NCBI RefSeq assembly: GCF_002999235.1 | Contig: NZ_CP027236.1 | Coordinates: 2,170,001-2,234,000 of the forward strand | DNA from: Actinomyces sp. oral taxon 897 | GTDB taxonomy: Bacteria > Actinomycetota > Actinomycetes > Actinomycetales > Actinomycetaceae | DNA length: 64,000 bases | Reading direction: 5' to 3' | Part shown: positions 30,780 through 39,002 of the stretch, one piece after another | How the letters are laid out: every line of letters starts with the position of its first letter | How positions within the stretch are numbered: the stretch's first letter is position 1 | Program-made: the position numbers and the translations under genes | The notes under the pieces: generated by a model | Told to the model about the DNA's origin: nothing | Databases searched by the model: none | Seen by the model: the letters and a program-made list of their open reading frames with translations, nothing else

Positions 30780-31452
30780 GTCCCTATCCTCGCCCACAGA
30801 CGCCGTACCGGGCGACGCCGCCCGGGCCTGGAGGACGGCACGGCACCCAACCACCAGAGTCTGGAGGACGACACGGCACTCAACCACCCGTACTGACACG
30901 ACACCACCACCTGAGTCCCACCCACGGAGCAGGCGTCGGACGGCAGGCGCCGGGTGATGGCGCAGGCGCCGGACGGCGGTAGCCCAGGCGGTGGCGCAGA
31001 CCATGGCGGCCTGCGCCTGAACCGCTTGCAGGACGGGTGCGCAAAATACTTTGTGCGGGTCGTAACATTCTGCACGCAGAATAACGTTATAGACAACACT
31101 GTGTGTGCGGGGCAACCGTCTCAGGCCGCCGTGCACACGTGGCGTTACCTCGTACACAGAATATCCCTCGTACAGGACGGCCCGGGCTCCTCGTACCCAC
31201 GGGAACGGGTGGGTCTGCTGTTCTGGGTGAGCATGTGGCGGACCGGGCTCCGTAGCCGCAGGACGGGCAGCGGGGCCATGAGCCGGTAGGGCTGGCGGCA
31301 CCGCCCCTCCTCGCCCCCGCACCTGCGGGAGCGGGCCCGACGTCGTGAGGCGCGCAGCACCCCACCCGCGGGGACGCGGCGCGGCGGCCCGCCCGGCGGC
31401 GTCGGCGCCCCGGAACCGAAGTGCCGCCACCAGGCGGTACAGCCGTCAGCTC
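30780..31452. other. gene-free interval with palindrome and 18-bp repeat
   Basis: No convincing gene lies here. An AT-richer patch holds a 7-bp inverted repeat ATTCTGC/GCAGAAT (31067-31082) followed by TAACGTTA, and a direct repeat CCTCGTACA at 31148-31156 and 31166-31174, 18 bases apart. These are candidate operator or promoter parts for the hydrolase gene, though they lie 290-390 bases before its chosen start. The long open frame through this region has poor coding character. Confidence 0.4.
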
Positions 31453-31614
31453 CTAGGCCGTGGAGGCCAGGACAGGGGCCGCGGTGCCCAGGACGATGAC
31501 GGGCAGCGACCAGGCCGCGCCGGCGGCCAGAGCCCGACGCGAGCCCGACGAGGGCAGGGGCACCGGGGCGGAAGCGGCCGTCTGGGTGGTCCCCGCAGCG
31601 GGGGTGGATGTCAT
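31453..31614 (-). CDS. small protein consisting almost only of a signal-like sequence
   Basis: A 53-residue frame from ATG to TAG. It starts MTSTPAAGTTQTAASAP, then has twin arginines and a hydrophobic stretch (SRRALAAGAAWSLPVIVLG), and ends TAAPVLASTA. This is exactly the look of the leader found on some actinobacterial surface proteins, with an A-x-A-like cleavage region, but the stop codon follows immediately. It may be the remnant of a secreted protein gene cut short, or a real small membrane peptide. The 31615-31780 DNA upstream on its strand is AT-richer and could hold the promoter. No ribosome-binding site is obvious. Confidence 0.4.
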   Translation of the reverse strand: MTSTPAAGTTQTAASAPVPLPSSGSRRALAAGAAWSLPVIVLGTAAPVLASTA

Positions 31615-31860
31615 GATGGAAGGCACGGATGTCTCCAGGTAGGGAACGGACGGGTATTCAGGGCGGAGGTGACCTTAGCAGTAACAAGACATTCTACCCA
31701 ACAGGATCTACGGAACACGAGGAGGTAGACCAAAAGGGTTATCAAACTGTTATTCCTATTGTGTGCGGGGACACGAGGAGGAGCTGTCGCCGGGGTGCCG
31801 CAGGGGGGTATAACCCTTAAATCCCACCGCCTCCCACCCGCTGCCGCCCGCCCTCGCTAA

Positions 31861-32205
31861 GGGAGAACAGGCGTCGCACCGGCCCAGGGTGGCGGCCAGG
31901 CCACCCACCTCCACCGAGGGAGAACCGGGGGCCGAGGCGGAGGCCGCCGCCAACCTGGCCACCCACGCCTCCCCGCCCAGGGAGAACCGGGCTCGTTGCG
32001 CAGGTCGGCGTCGGGGATCAGGACCACACCTCCCCGCCCAGGGAGAACCGGGGAGCCTCCAAGGCCACCCACCCCCGAGGAAGAGCCGTGAGGCCTCAGC
32101 AGCCGCCTCCGCCGCCACACCGTCCACCCCGCCGGGGGAGAGCTCGACCCCCTGGCGAGCGCGGTCCTGGCCCTGGACACCACCCCCACCGGGGGAGAAC
32201 CGGGG
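31861..32205. repeat. degenerate array with about 60-bp period
   Basis: The word GGGAGAAC (with CCGGG usually after it and CCCCGCCCA before the best copies) occurs at 31861, 31918, 31980, 32041 and 32193, with weaker copies near 32078 and 32137. Steps are 57, 62, 61, about 37, 59 and 56 bases. The two best copies share over 20 bases. The segments between copies are not related to each other. The period is not a multiple of three and the frames are not conserved, so this is not a protein repeat. It fills the space before the AlbA_2 gene. Confidence 0.55.
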
Positions 32206-32289
32206 AGCCCCTCCGCCACGGCGCAGCAGCCCGGGGCGAGCGGGGCAGTCGAGCACGTAATGGAGACAAGGGGCAGGGAGAATGGGGTC

Positions 32290-33195
32290 ATGGACCCGCA
32301 CAACCCCGACCTCGTCGCCGTCGTCGTCTCCCAGCAGGCGATGCTCCTCCTGGCCTACCTCGTGGGCCGGGTCACCCGGTGGCTCCTGGCCGGGCGCATT
32401 ACGATCTCCACCTCCGCCGCCACGCTGACCACGCTCGTCGGCCTGTGGATCGGCCTGCTCATCGCGGGCTTCCTGTTCGACGACGACCGGCTGTGGACCG
32501 TGCGCTCCCTGTCCGCGGCCGCCCTGGTCGCGGCCCTCATCCTGACGGTCACGGCCCTGGTCCTGGCCCGCCTCCAGCGCGTGGTCCCCCTGGAGCCCAT
32601 CGCCCAGGTGGCCAGGGCGGGCGAGAGCGAGAGCCTGGAGTTCAAGTCCTCGGCCCGCTGGAACATGCGCACCGGCAGGCGCGACGAGGCCATGGAGAAC
32701 GTCGTGGTCAAGACCGTGGCCGCCTTCCTCAACTCCTTCGGCGGCACCCTCCTGCTCGGGGTGGACGACGCGGGCACCCTCATCGGTCTGGCCCCGGACT
32801 TCTCCACCCTCAAGCAGCCTGATGCCGACCGCTACGAGCTGTGGCTGCGCGACCTGTGGCGCACCCGCCTGGGCACGACCGCCGCCGCCCTGCCCGGCGT
32901 GGACTTCGCCCCGACCCCCGACGGCACCGCCCAGGTGTGCCGTGTGACGGTACCGCCCTCCCCGCGCCCCGTCTACGCCTCGGCCAAGGGGCAGGGGACC
33001 GAGCTGTGGGTGCGGGTAGGCAACTCGACCCGCCGCCTGGAGGTGGACGACGCCGTTGCCTACGTCACGCACCGGTGGCCGGGAGCCGCCCGGGTGACGT
33101 GGCGCAACCGCCTGGGCGCCTACCTGCTCTACCGCAGCCGCCGGGCCGGGCAGGCGGCCCTGGCCCGGGTCACCGGCGCCGACGGCACCCGGTAG
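32290..33195 (+). CDS. membrane-anchored AlbA_2 (Schlafen-type) domain protein
   Basis: Protein of 301 residues joining a membrane part to a putative nucleotide- or nucleic-acid-binding domain. Three hydrophobic helices lie within residues 8-105 (LLLAYLVGRVTRWLLAGRI; TLVGLWIGLLIAGFLF; ALVAALILTVTALVLA). From about 110 the AlbA_2 domain appears: GESESLEFKSSARWN, AMENVVVKTVAAFLNSFGG, TLLLGVDDAGTLIGL, and near the end ELWVRVGNSTRRLE. These are the expected landmarks of the family. The ATG at 32290 has GGGAGA upstream; 32260 is possible. It stands alone in front of a toxin/antitoxin remnant. The role is unknown; such domains occur in stress and defence proteins, so that is only a hint. Confidence 0.78.
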   Translation: MDPHNPDLVAVVVSQQAMLLLAYLVGRVTRWLLAGRITISTSAATLTTLVGLWIGLLIAGFLFDDDRLWTVRSLSAAALVAALILTVTALVLARLQRVVPLEPIAQVARAGESESLEFKSSARWNMRTGRRDEAMENVVVKTVAAFLNSFGGTLLLGVDDAGTLIGLAPDFSTLKQPDADRYELWLRDLWRTRLGTTAAALPGVDFAPTPDGTAQVCRVTVPPSPRPVYASAKGQGTELWVRVGNSTRRLEVDDAVAYVTHRWPGAARVTWRNRLGAYLLYRSRRAGQAALARVTGADGTR

Positions 33196-33260
33196 AGTGC
33201 CCAGTAGGCAGGCACCAAGGCTCTAGGCCCCGAGCCCCCTGTTACATGTAGCATTTGGTC

Positions 33261-33482
33261 ATGAGCGCAGCGACGTCACGGGCCCGTGCCGCCCGGTATC
33301 GTCAGTCCATGCGCGACCAGGGCTACCGGCTCATCCAGGCCTGGGTACCCGACGTCCGTACCGACGCGTTCGCCGATGCCGCCCACGCCCAGTCGGCAGC
33401 CGTGGCCTCATCCCCCTCGGCCCAGGAGGACCAGGACCTCATTGAAGCGGTCTCGGCCCCCTGGGACTCCTGGGAGGAGTAG
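33261..33482 (+). CDS. MazE-family (DUF3018-type) antitoxin
   Basis: A 73-residue protein fitting the antitoxins paired with PemK/MazF toxins. It has the family pattern RARAARYRQSMRDQGYRLIQ, then AWVPDVRTDAFADAAHAQS and an acidic end EDQDLIEAVSAPWDSWEE. The ATG at 33261 has no ribosome-binding site; TAGCAT ends six bases before it, so the message may be leaderless. TACATGTA (33243-33250) is a palindrome in the promoter and a natural autoregulatory site. The toxin gene directly downstream is truncated, leaving this antitoxin without a local partner. Confidence 0.78.
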   Translation: MSAATSRARAARYRQSMRDQGYRLIQAWVPDVRTDAFADAAHAQSAAVASSPSAQEDQDLIEAVSAPWDSWEE

Positions 33483-33485
33483 GCC

Positions 33486-33566
33486 GTGCACCGCGGGGAG
33501 CTGTGGACCGTGGCCGGAGGCGTGTACGCCACCAAGCCCCGGCCCGCGCCCGGCAGACGGAAATGA
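33486..33566 (+). pseudogene. truncated MazF/PemK-type toxin gene
   Basis: A 26-codon frame starts with GTG three bases after the antitoxin stop, with GGAGGAG upstream. It reads MHRGELWTVAGGVYATKPRP and then diverges and stops after APGRRK. The first 20 residues are the conserved start of PemK/MazF toxins, which normally continue PAVIVQ and run to about 110 residues. No remainder is visible in any frame up to the iron-box at 33607, so the rest was deleted rather than frameshifted. Confidence 0.75.
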
Positions 33567-33606
33567 CACGGCGTCAACGTGGGGCACTGCACCGTACGGC
33601 CTATTG

Positions 33607-33625
33607 TTAGGGGAGCCTTTCCTCC
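33607..33625. promoter_or_regulatory. DtxR/IdeR-type iron box
   Basis: TTAGGGGAGCCTTTCCTCC resembles the DtxR consensus (TTAGGTTAGSCTAACCTAA), matching about 13 of 19 positions including the TTAGG and the GCCT core. It lies 70 bases upstream of a siderophore-binding lipoprotein, where iron repression is expected. Confidence 0.65.
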
Positions 33626-33694
33626 ACTAGCGTCTTCAGTGCTCACCCGGTCATTGACCAACCTCGTTTAGTGAACACCCAGAGAAGAGGCCCT

Positions 33695-34735
33695 GTGTCC
33701 GTCTCCCGCAAGTCCTTCCTCATCGGCACCGCGGCGCTGTCCACCACCGCCCTCCTGGCCGCCTGCGGCTCCTCCAAGAACTCCTCTAAGAGCTCCTCCG
33801 GCCAGGGTGACGGCAAGACCATCCAGGTCAAGCACGTCTTCGGCACCACCGACGTGCCCGAGGGCGTCACCAGGATCGCGACAATCGCCTGGGCCAACCA
33901 GGACGTCGTCCTGGCCCTGGGCACCATGCCCGTGGGCTTCTACAAGCAGACCTGGGGCGTCGAGGACGGCTCCGGCATGCTGCCCTGGACCAAGCAGAAG
34001 GTCGACGAGCTCGTGGCCAAGGGCGAGACCGCGCCCACCCTCTTCGACGACACCTCCGGCACCCCCTTCGAGGCCATCAACGCCACCAAGCCCGAGGTCA
34101 TCCTGGCCGCCTACTCGGGCCTGGAGAAGGAGGACTACGAGAAGCTGAGCAAGATCGCCCCCACGGTGGCCTACCCGCAGATCCCCTGGGGCACGCCCTG
34201 GCGTGAGACGATCACCATGGACGCCACCGCCATCGGCAAGAAGGACGAGGGCGACAAGCTCGTGGCCGACCTGGAGAAGCAGGTCGCCGACACCGTGGCC
34301 GCCTACCCGCAGATCGCGGGCAAGGCCGCCGCGTTCTGCTACACGGCGGACGGGGACGCCTCCAAGTTCGGCTTCTACACCACCGCCGACCCGCGCACCG
34401 CCTTCCTGAGCGACCTGGGGATGAAGGTGCCCGCCTCCGTGGAGAAGGCCTCGAAGGAGAAGCCCGACGCCTTCAACGTGGACATTGCCTCGGAGAACGT
34501 GGACATGCTCTCCGACTTCGACCTCATTGTCATGTACGGCGAGGAGGGCGACCTGGCGGGCCTCCAGGCCAGCACCCTGCTCAGCCAGGTCCCCGCCATT
34601 AGCAAGGGCGCCATCGCCTTCGTCGGCAACAACAACGCCCAGGCCGCCTCCACCAACCCCGGCCCGCTGTCGATCCCGTGGGGCATTGCGAACTACGTCA
34701 AGCTCATTGCCGCGGCCGCCGACAAGGCCAAGTGA
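33695..34735 (+). CDS. ferric-siderophore substrate-binding lipoprotein
   Basis: Extracellular lipid-anchored receptor of 346 residues that would deliver a ferric siderophore to the permease encoded next. The signal peptide has KSFLIGTAAL and the lipobox LLAAC at about residues 22-26, followed by a Ser-rich linker. The mature part is a class III binding protein (IQVKHVFGTTDVPEGVTRIATIA, PEVILAAYSGLEKEDYEKL, WGIANYVKLIAAAADKAK end), FecB/FhuD type. GTG 33695 is chosen because AAGAGG lies just upstream and the signal peptide then starts correctly; GTG 33671 lacks such a site. It heads a four-gene transport operon with a SIP reductase after it, and an iron box lies upstream. Confidence 0.88.
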   Translation: MSVSRKSFLIGTAALSTTALLAACGSSKNSSKSSSGQGDGKTIQVKHVFGTTDVPEGVTRIATIAWANQDVVLALGTMPVGFYKQTWGVEDGSGMLPWTKQKVDELVAKGETAPTLFDDTSGTPFEAINATKPEVILAAYSGLEKEDYEKLSKIAPTVAYPQIPWGTPWRETITMDATAIGKKDEGDKLVADLEKQVADTVAAYPQIAGKAAAFCYTADGDASKFGFYTTADPRTAFLSDLGMKVPASVEKASKEKPDAFNVDIASENVDMLSDFDLIVMYGEEGDLAGLQASTLLSQVPAISKGAIAFVGNNNAQAASTNPGPLSIPWGIANYVKLIAAAADKAK

Positions 34736-34742
34736 GCCGGGC

Positions 34743-35966
34743 GTGAGCGAGCAGACGGCACCCGGCGACGCCCCGGCGCCCGGCCTGCCGGACGCACCGT
34801 CACCGTCCGGGCCACCACCTGGACCAGCGGCGACCCCGGCACCGGCCGCCCCGGCGGGCTCGCAGGCCCCGGCGGACTCGGCACCGGCTGCCCCGGCGAA
34901 CGCTGCCCCGGCTGGCTCGCAGGCCGCCCCGGCTGGCTCGCAGGCCCCGCGGACGCTGGGCGCCAGCAGCCAGCTGCGGCGCTGCCTGCTGGCCCTGGCG
35001 GTCCTGACGGCGCTGGTGGCCGTCGCCGCCGTCTGCTCCATCGCCTTCGGCTCGCGGACCGTGGGCCTCGGTGAGATCATCGGCGGCCTGACCGGCTCGC
35101 GCAGCGACATAGGCGCCCTGGCGGTCTCCGAGCGCGTGCCCCGCACCGCCGTGGCCCTGGCGGCGGGCGCGGCCCTCGGCGTCTCGGGCGCCCTCATGCA
35201 GGCCGTCACCCGCAACCCGATCGCCGACCCCGGCATCCTGGGCGTCAACACCGGCGCCTCGCTGGCGATCCTCGTCGGCGTCGCCTTCGTGGGCATTAGC
35301 TCGGCCGGGCAGTACCTGTGGTTCGCCCTGGCCGGGGCGGTGGTCACCGCGGTCTTCGTCTACGGCGTCGGGTCGCTGGGGCCGGGCGGGCCGACGCCGG
35401 TCAAGCTCGCCCTGGCGGGCGTGGCCACGAGCGCCGCCCTGTCCTGCGTCATAAGCGCCGTCATGCTGCCGCGCGCCCAGGGGCTGGACGACTACCGCTT
35501 CTGGCAGGTCGGCTCGCTGGGCCGGGGCACCTGGGACTCCCTGACCACGATCGCCCCCTTCCTCGTCGTGGCCGCCGTCCTGGCCGTCCTCGTGGCCAGC
35601 CCCCTGAACTCCCTGGCGCTGGGCGAGGAGATGGCGATCGGGCTGGGCGTCAACGTCACCCTCACGCGCGTGGCCGCGGCGGGCGCCGGCGTGCTCCTGT
35701 GCTCGGCGGTCACCGCCATCGCCGGGCCCATCGGCTTCGTGGGCCTCATGGTCCCCCACACCGTGCGCATGCTCTGCGGATCCGACCACCGCTGGCTGCT
35801 GCCGCTGTCCGCCCTGTGCGGCTCCGGCCTGCTGACCCTGTCCGACGTGCTGGGGCGGGTCGTCTCCCGGCCGTCGGCGGCCCTGCCGGTGGGCGTGGTC
35901 ACGGCCTTCGTGGGCGCCCCCATCCTCATTATGATCGCCCGCGGCGCAAAGGTGCGTGAGCTGTGA
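34743..35966 (+). CDS. FecCD-family siderophore permease (first)
   Basis: Membrane subunit of the ferric-siderophore ABC importer, 407 residues. The first 75 residues are a Pro/Ala-rich lead with AAPAGSQAP repeats, not part of the fold. The permease domain then shows about nine or ten helices and the family motifs RVPRTAVALAAGAALGVSGALMQ, NPIADPGILGVNTGAS and GPIGFVGLMVPH. The GTG start at 34743 lies 7 bases after the binding-protein stop, and the GTGA overlap with the second permease (35963) couples translation. The long Ala/Pro lead is unusual for FecCD proteins, so a later start is possible, but none has a good ribosome-binding site. Confidence 0.87.
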   Translation: MSEQTAPGDAPAPGLPDAPSPSGPPPGPAATPAPAAPAGSQAPADSAPAAPANAAPAGSQAAPAGSQAPRTLGASSQLRRCLLALAVLTALVAVAAVCSIAFGSRTVGLGEIIGGLTGSRSDIGALAVSERVPRTAVALAAGAALGVSGALMQAVTRNPIADPGILGVNTGASLAILVGVAFVGISSAGQYLWFALAGAVVTAVFVYGVGSLGPGGPTPVKLALAGVATSAALSCVISAVMLPRAQGLDDYRFWQVGSLGRGTWDSLTTIAPFLVVAAVLAVLVASPLNSLALGEEMAIGLGVNVTLTRVAAAGAGVLLCSAVTAIAGPIGFVGLMVPHTVRMLCGSDHRWLLPLSALCGSGLLTLSDVLGRVVSRPSAALPVGVVTAFVGAPILIMIARGAKVREL

Positions 35967-37117
35967 GCAGTACCGTGAGCACCGGAAACAGCACCCCGGG
36001 CGCCCCGGGCGCCGCGAGCGCTGTGGGAGCCGTGGGCACCACCAGCACCGCGAGTGCTACCGGCACCATAGGCGCCTCCGGCCCGGAGCCCGGCTTTACC
36101 GTTCCCGGCCGCCGACGCCGCACCCTGCGGTTCTGGGCCGTCACGCTCGTCCTGGCCGCCCTGGCGGCGGCCCTGTGGTGGACCACGGTCATGACCGGCG
36201 GGACCCACCACACAGTGGAAGAGGTCCTGCGCGTGATCGCCGGTGAGACCGTCCCGGGCGCCTCCTTCGACGTCGGGGAGGTGCGCCTGCCCAAGGCGGT
36301 CATCGGGCTGCTGTCCGGGATGGCCTTCGGGATGGCCGGGACCACCTCCCAGACCATGCTGCGCAACCAGCTCGCCAGCCCCGACGTCATTGGCATTACC
36401 TCGGGGGCCTCGGCATCCGCGGTCTTCGCCATTATGGTGCTGGGCTGGTCGAGCTCCGGCGCGGGCGTCAATATCCTGGCCGTGGCCTGCGGCCTGGCCA
36501 CGGCCCTGGTCATCTACCTGCTGTCGGGTTCGGGGCGCACGCAGGGCGGGCGGCTCATCCTCATTGGCATCGGCGTCTCGGCCATGTTCACCTCGGTCAT
36601 CTCCTACCTGCAGCTGCAGGGCAACGTGTACAAGGCCGTGGACGCCATGCGCTGGCTGAGCGGCTCCCTGAACTCCGCCGACTGGCGCCAGGTGCCGGTC
36701 CTGGCCGGGGCGCTGGGCGTGTGCGGCATCCTGCTGCTCGTCGTCGGGCGGGACCTGGGGCCTCTGACCCTGGGTGAGGAGGCGGCCACCGGGCTCGGCG
36801 TCCCCGTGGAGCGCACCCGCCTGACGCTGGTGATCACAATGGTGGCCCTGTCCGCCTTCGCCACGGCCGCCACTGGCCCCATCGCCTTCGTCTCCTTCCT
36901 GGCCGGGCCGGTCGCGGCCCGCCTCATCGGGCAGACCGACCGCACCCTGCTGGTACCGGCCGCCCTGACCGGCGCGGTCATCGTGCTCGGCTGTGACCTG
37001 CTGGCCCAGCACGTCTTCCCCACCGTCCTGCCGGTGGGCGTGGTCACCGGGCTCATGGGTGCCCCCTACCTCATTGGCCAGCTCACCCGCGTCAACAGAC
37101 AGGGCGCCTCCGCATGA
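35963..37117 (+). CDS. FecCD-family siderophore permease (second)
   Basis: Second membrane subunit, 384 residues, forming a heterodimer with the preceding permease. The first 50 residues are a Gly/Ala/Thr-rich variable lead. The domain includes VRLPKAVIGLLSGMAFGMAG, NQLASPDVIGITSGASASAV, the amphipathic GEEAATGLGVPVERTR, and GPIAFVSFLAGPVAARL. GTG 35963 overlaps the previous stop by GTGA, and its own stop is shared with the ATPase start as ATGA. The tight overlaps on both sides show one operon and fixed stoichiometry. Confidence 0.9.
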   Translation: MSSTVSTGNSTPGAPGAASAVGAVGTTSTASATGTIGASGPEPGFTVPGRRRRTLRFWAVTLVLAALAAALWWTTVMTGGTHHTVEEVLRVIAGETVPGASFDVGEVRLPKAVIGLLSGMAFGMAGTTSQTMLRNQLASPDVIGITSGASASAVFAIMVLGWSSSGAGVNILAVACGLATALVIYLLSGSGRTQGGRLILIGIGVSAMFTSVISYLQLQGNVYKAVDAMRWLSGSLNSADWRQVPVLAGALGVCGILLLVVGRDLGPLTLGEEAATGLGVPVERTRLTLVITMVALSAFATAATGPIAFVSFLAGPVAARLIGQTDRTLLVPAALTGAVIVLGCDLLAQHVFPTVLPVGVVTGLMGAPYLIGQLTRVNRQGASA

Positions 37118-37929
37118 ACCCCACCCCCCAGCTCAGCACCAGGGCCCTGCGCTCCGGATACGGCAAGCGCGTCGTCGTTGACGGCGTGGACGTGACCATC
37201 CCCAGCGGGAGGATCACCGTGATCGTGGGCGCCAACGCCTGCGGGAAGTCCACGCTGCTGAAAACCATGGCCCGGATCCTGGCCCCGCAGTCCGGGCAGG
37301 TGCTGCTCGACGGGACCCCGGTGGGCTCGATCCCCACCAGGACCCTGGCCACCCGGCTGGGCCTGCTGCCCCAGCAGCCCATCGCCCCCGAGGGCATTGC
37401 CGTGGCGGACCTGGTGGGGCGCGGGCGCCACCCGCACCAGTCCGTGTTCCGCTCCACCGGCGCCCAGGACCGGCGCATTGTGGAGGAGTCCCTGCTGGCC
37501 ACGCGCACCGCCGAGCTCGCCGACCGCAGCATTGACGAGCTCTCCGGCGGGCAGCGCCAGCGCGTGTGGATCGCCATGGCCCTGGCGCAGCGCACGGACG
37601 TGCTGCTGCTGGACGAGCCCACCACCTTCCTGGACCTGACCCACCAGGTGGAGGTGCTGGACCTGCTGACCGACCTCAACCGCGAGCGCGGCACCACCGT
37701 GGTCATGGTACTGCACGACGTCAACCTCTCGGCCCGCTACGCCGACCACATTATCGCAATGCGTCGGGGCAGGGTGGTGGCGGCCGGGGCACCGCGCGAC
37801 GTGGTGGACGCGGACCTGGTGGCCAAGGTCTTCGACCTGGAGGCCGACGTCATTACCGACCCCGTCTCGGGCACGCCGCTCATTGTCCCCAGGGGCCGCC
37901 ACCACGTGCTCACCGACGCCGGGGCGTGA
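37114..37929 (+). CDS. siderophore ABC transporter ATP-binding protein
   Basis: Cytoplasmic ATPase of 271 residues powering the importer (FecE/FhuC type). Walker A is GANACGKST at residues 39-47, the Q-loop is in LLPQQPIAPEG, the signature is LSGGQRQR near residue 141, Walker B is VLLLDEPTTFLDL near residue 164, and the H-loop is VLHDVN near residue 196. In Walker A the third position is Asn-Ala-Cys rather than the more usual Asn-Gly-Cys, a minor change. ATG 37114 overlaps the permease stop. Confidence 0.95.
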   Translation: MNPTPQLSTRALRSGYGKRVVVDGVDVTIPSGRITVIVGANACGKSTLLKTMARILAPQSGQVLLDGTPVGSIPTRTLATRLGLLPQQPIAPEGIAVADLVGRGRHPHQSVFRSTGAQDRRIVEESLLATRTAELADRSIDELSGGQRQRVWIAMALAQRTDVLLLDEPTTFLDLTHQVEVLDLLTDLNRERGTTVVMVLHDVNLSARYADHIIAMRRGRVVAAGAPRDVVDADLVAKVFDLEADVITDPVSGTPLIVPRGRHHVLTDAGA

Positions 37930-37968
37930 GAGGGGCGCCGGTCCCACGCCCCCAAGAAGGAAGACACC

Positions 37969-38892
37969 ATGAACTCAGCCCCTGCGACGTCGTCCCCGTT
38001 CCGGTTCTTCCACGTGACGGTGGCATCGATCCGGGACATCACCCCGTCAATGCGGCGCTTCACCTTTACGGGCGGCGACCTGGACCGCTTCGGCGACCCG
38101 GGCTGGGACCAGCGCATTAAGCTGGTGCTGCCCGCGCCGTCGTCGGGCTACGAGCGCCTGCCCGTCGGGGAGGACTGGTACAGCCGGTGGCGCGGGCTGG
38201 GCGACGAGCACCGCCCGCCGATCCGCACCTACACCACGCGGGCGGTGCGCCGTGGGCGGGAGGGGACCGAGGTGGACGTGGACACGGTGGTCCACGAGCC
38301 CATCGGCCCGGCGTCGCGGTGGATCGCGGACGCCGTCGTGGGGACCGAGGCGGTCCTGCTGGGGCCGGACCGCGACTGGGCGGACGAGGCCGGGGGCGTG
38401 GACTTCGTGCCGCCGGCCGTCACCGGGTCCTACCTGCTGGGCGGGGACGAGACGGCCGCACCCGCGATCGCGCGGATCCTCCAGGACCTGCCCGCGGACG
38501 CCCGGGGCGTCGCCGTCGTCGAGATGCCGTGCAGCGCCGACGCCGCCTACCTGCCGGCCCACCCGGGCCTCGAGGTGCGGGTGACCGGCCGCGACGGGCG
38601 CGCGCACGGCCAGGCCCTGGTCGAGGGCGTGCGGGAGGCGGCGGCGCGGCTGTGCCCGGCGGGGGCGCCCCAGGAGGTCGAGGAGATCGACGTCGACCAC
38701 GAGCTGCTGTGGGAGGTGCCGCGCACGGCCAGGGGCGGGGCGGCGCTCAGGCGCGCCACGCTGTACGCCTGGCTGGCCGGGGAGGCGGCCGCGGTGCGCG
38801 CCATGCGCCGCCACCTGGTGGGTGAGCGCGGCATCGACCGGCGCGCGGTGGCCTTCATGGGCTACTGGCGCCTGGGACGCGCCGAGTGCTGA
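37969..38892 (+). CDS. siderophore-interacting protein (ferric-siderophore reductase)
   Basis: Flavin enzyme of 307 residues, expected to reduce the imported ferric siderophore with NAD(P)H and release ferrous iron. An FAD-binding_9 domain comes first, with IRTYTTRAVRR near residue 85 and GPASRWI marking flavin contacts. The SIP domain follows with YLLGGDETAAPAIARIL near residue 150, LYAWLAGEAAAVRAMRRHL near residue 262, and AVAFMGYWRLG at the end. These are the family's standard motifs. AAGAAGG lies just before the ATG, and the gene follows the ATPase by 39 bases, so it belongs to the same iron-regulated operon. Confidence 0.93.
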   Translation: MNSAPATSSPFRFFHVTVASIRDITPSMRRFTFTGGDLDRFGDPGWDQRIKLVLPAPSSGYERLPVGEDWYSRWRGLGDEHRPPIRTYTTRAVRRGREGTEVDVDTVVHEPIGPASRWIADAVVGTEAVLLGPDRDWADEAGGVDFVPPAVTGSYLLGGDETAAPAIARILQDLPADARGVAVVEMPCSADAAYLPAHPGLEVRVTGRDGRAHGQALVEGVREAAARLCPAGAPQEVEEIDVDHELLWEVPRTARGGAALRRATLYAWLAGEAAAVRAMRRHLVGERGIDRRAVAFMGYWRLGRAEC

Positions 38893-38976
38893 GGGGCCCT
38901 GAAGGAGGGCCTGTGCTGCGGGAGCAGACCGTGCGGGGGTACGGGAGGGTGAGGGGCCGTGCAGGAGGGCCCGTGC
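38890..38976. repeat. paired direct repeat with 60-bp period
   Basis: TGAGGGGCCCTGAAGGAGGG and seven more bases (38890-38916) recur with three changes at 38950-38976, exactly 60 bases apart, in the 110-base gap before luxS. The first copy includes the stop codon of the SIP gene. Confidence 0.65.
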
Positions 38977-39002
38977 CCCTGTCCTGACCCTAGGCTGAGG
39001 GC

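Noticed and set aside
30780..31430. N-terminal extension of the hydrolase frame to 31430
   Set aside because: The extra 217 codons cross AT-rich regulatory-looking DNA and lack coding character; a GTG with a ribosome-binding site lies at 30779.
31756..33072. A 438-codon minus-strand frame with repeated Ser-Pro-Gly segments
   Set aside because: The repeat period is about 60 bases and drifts, so it is not in frame; the rest is opposite the AlbA_2 gene.
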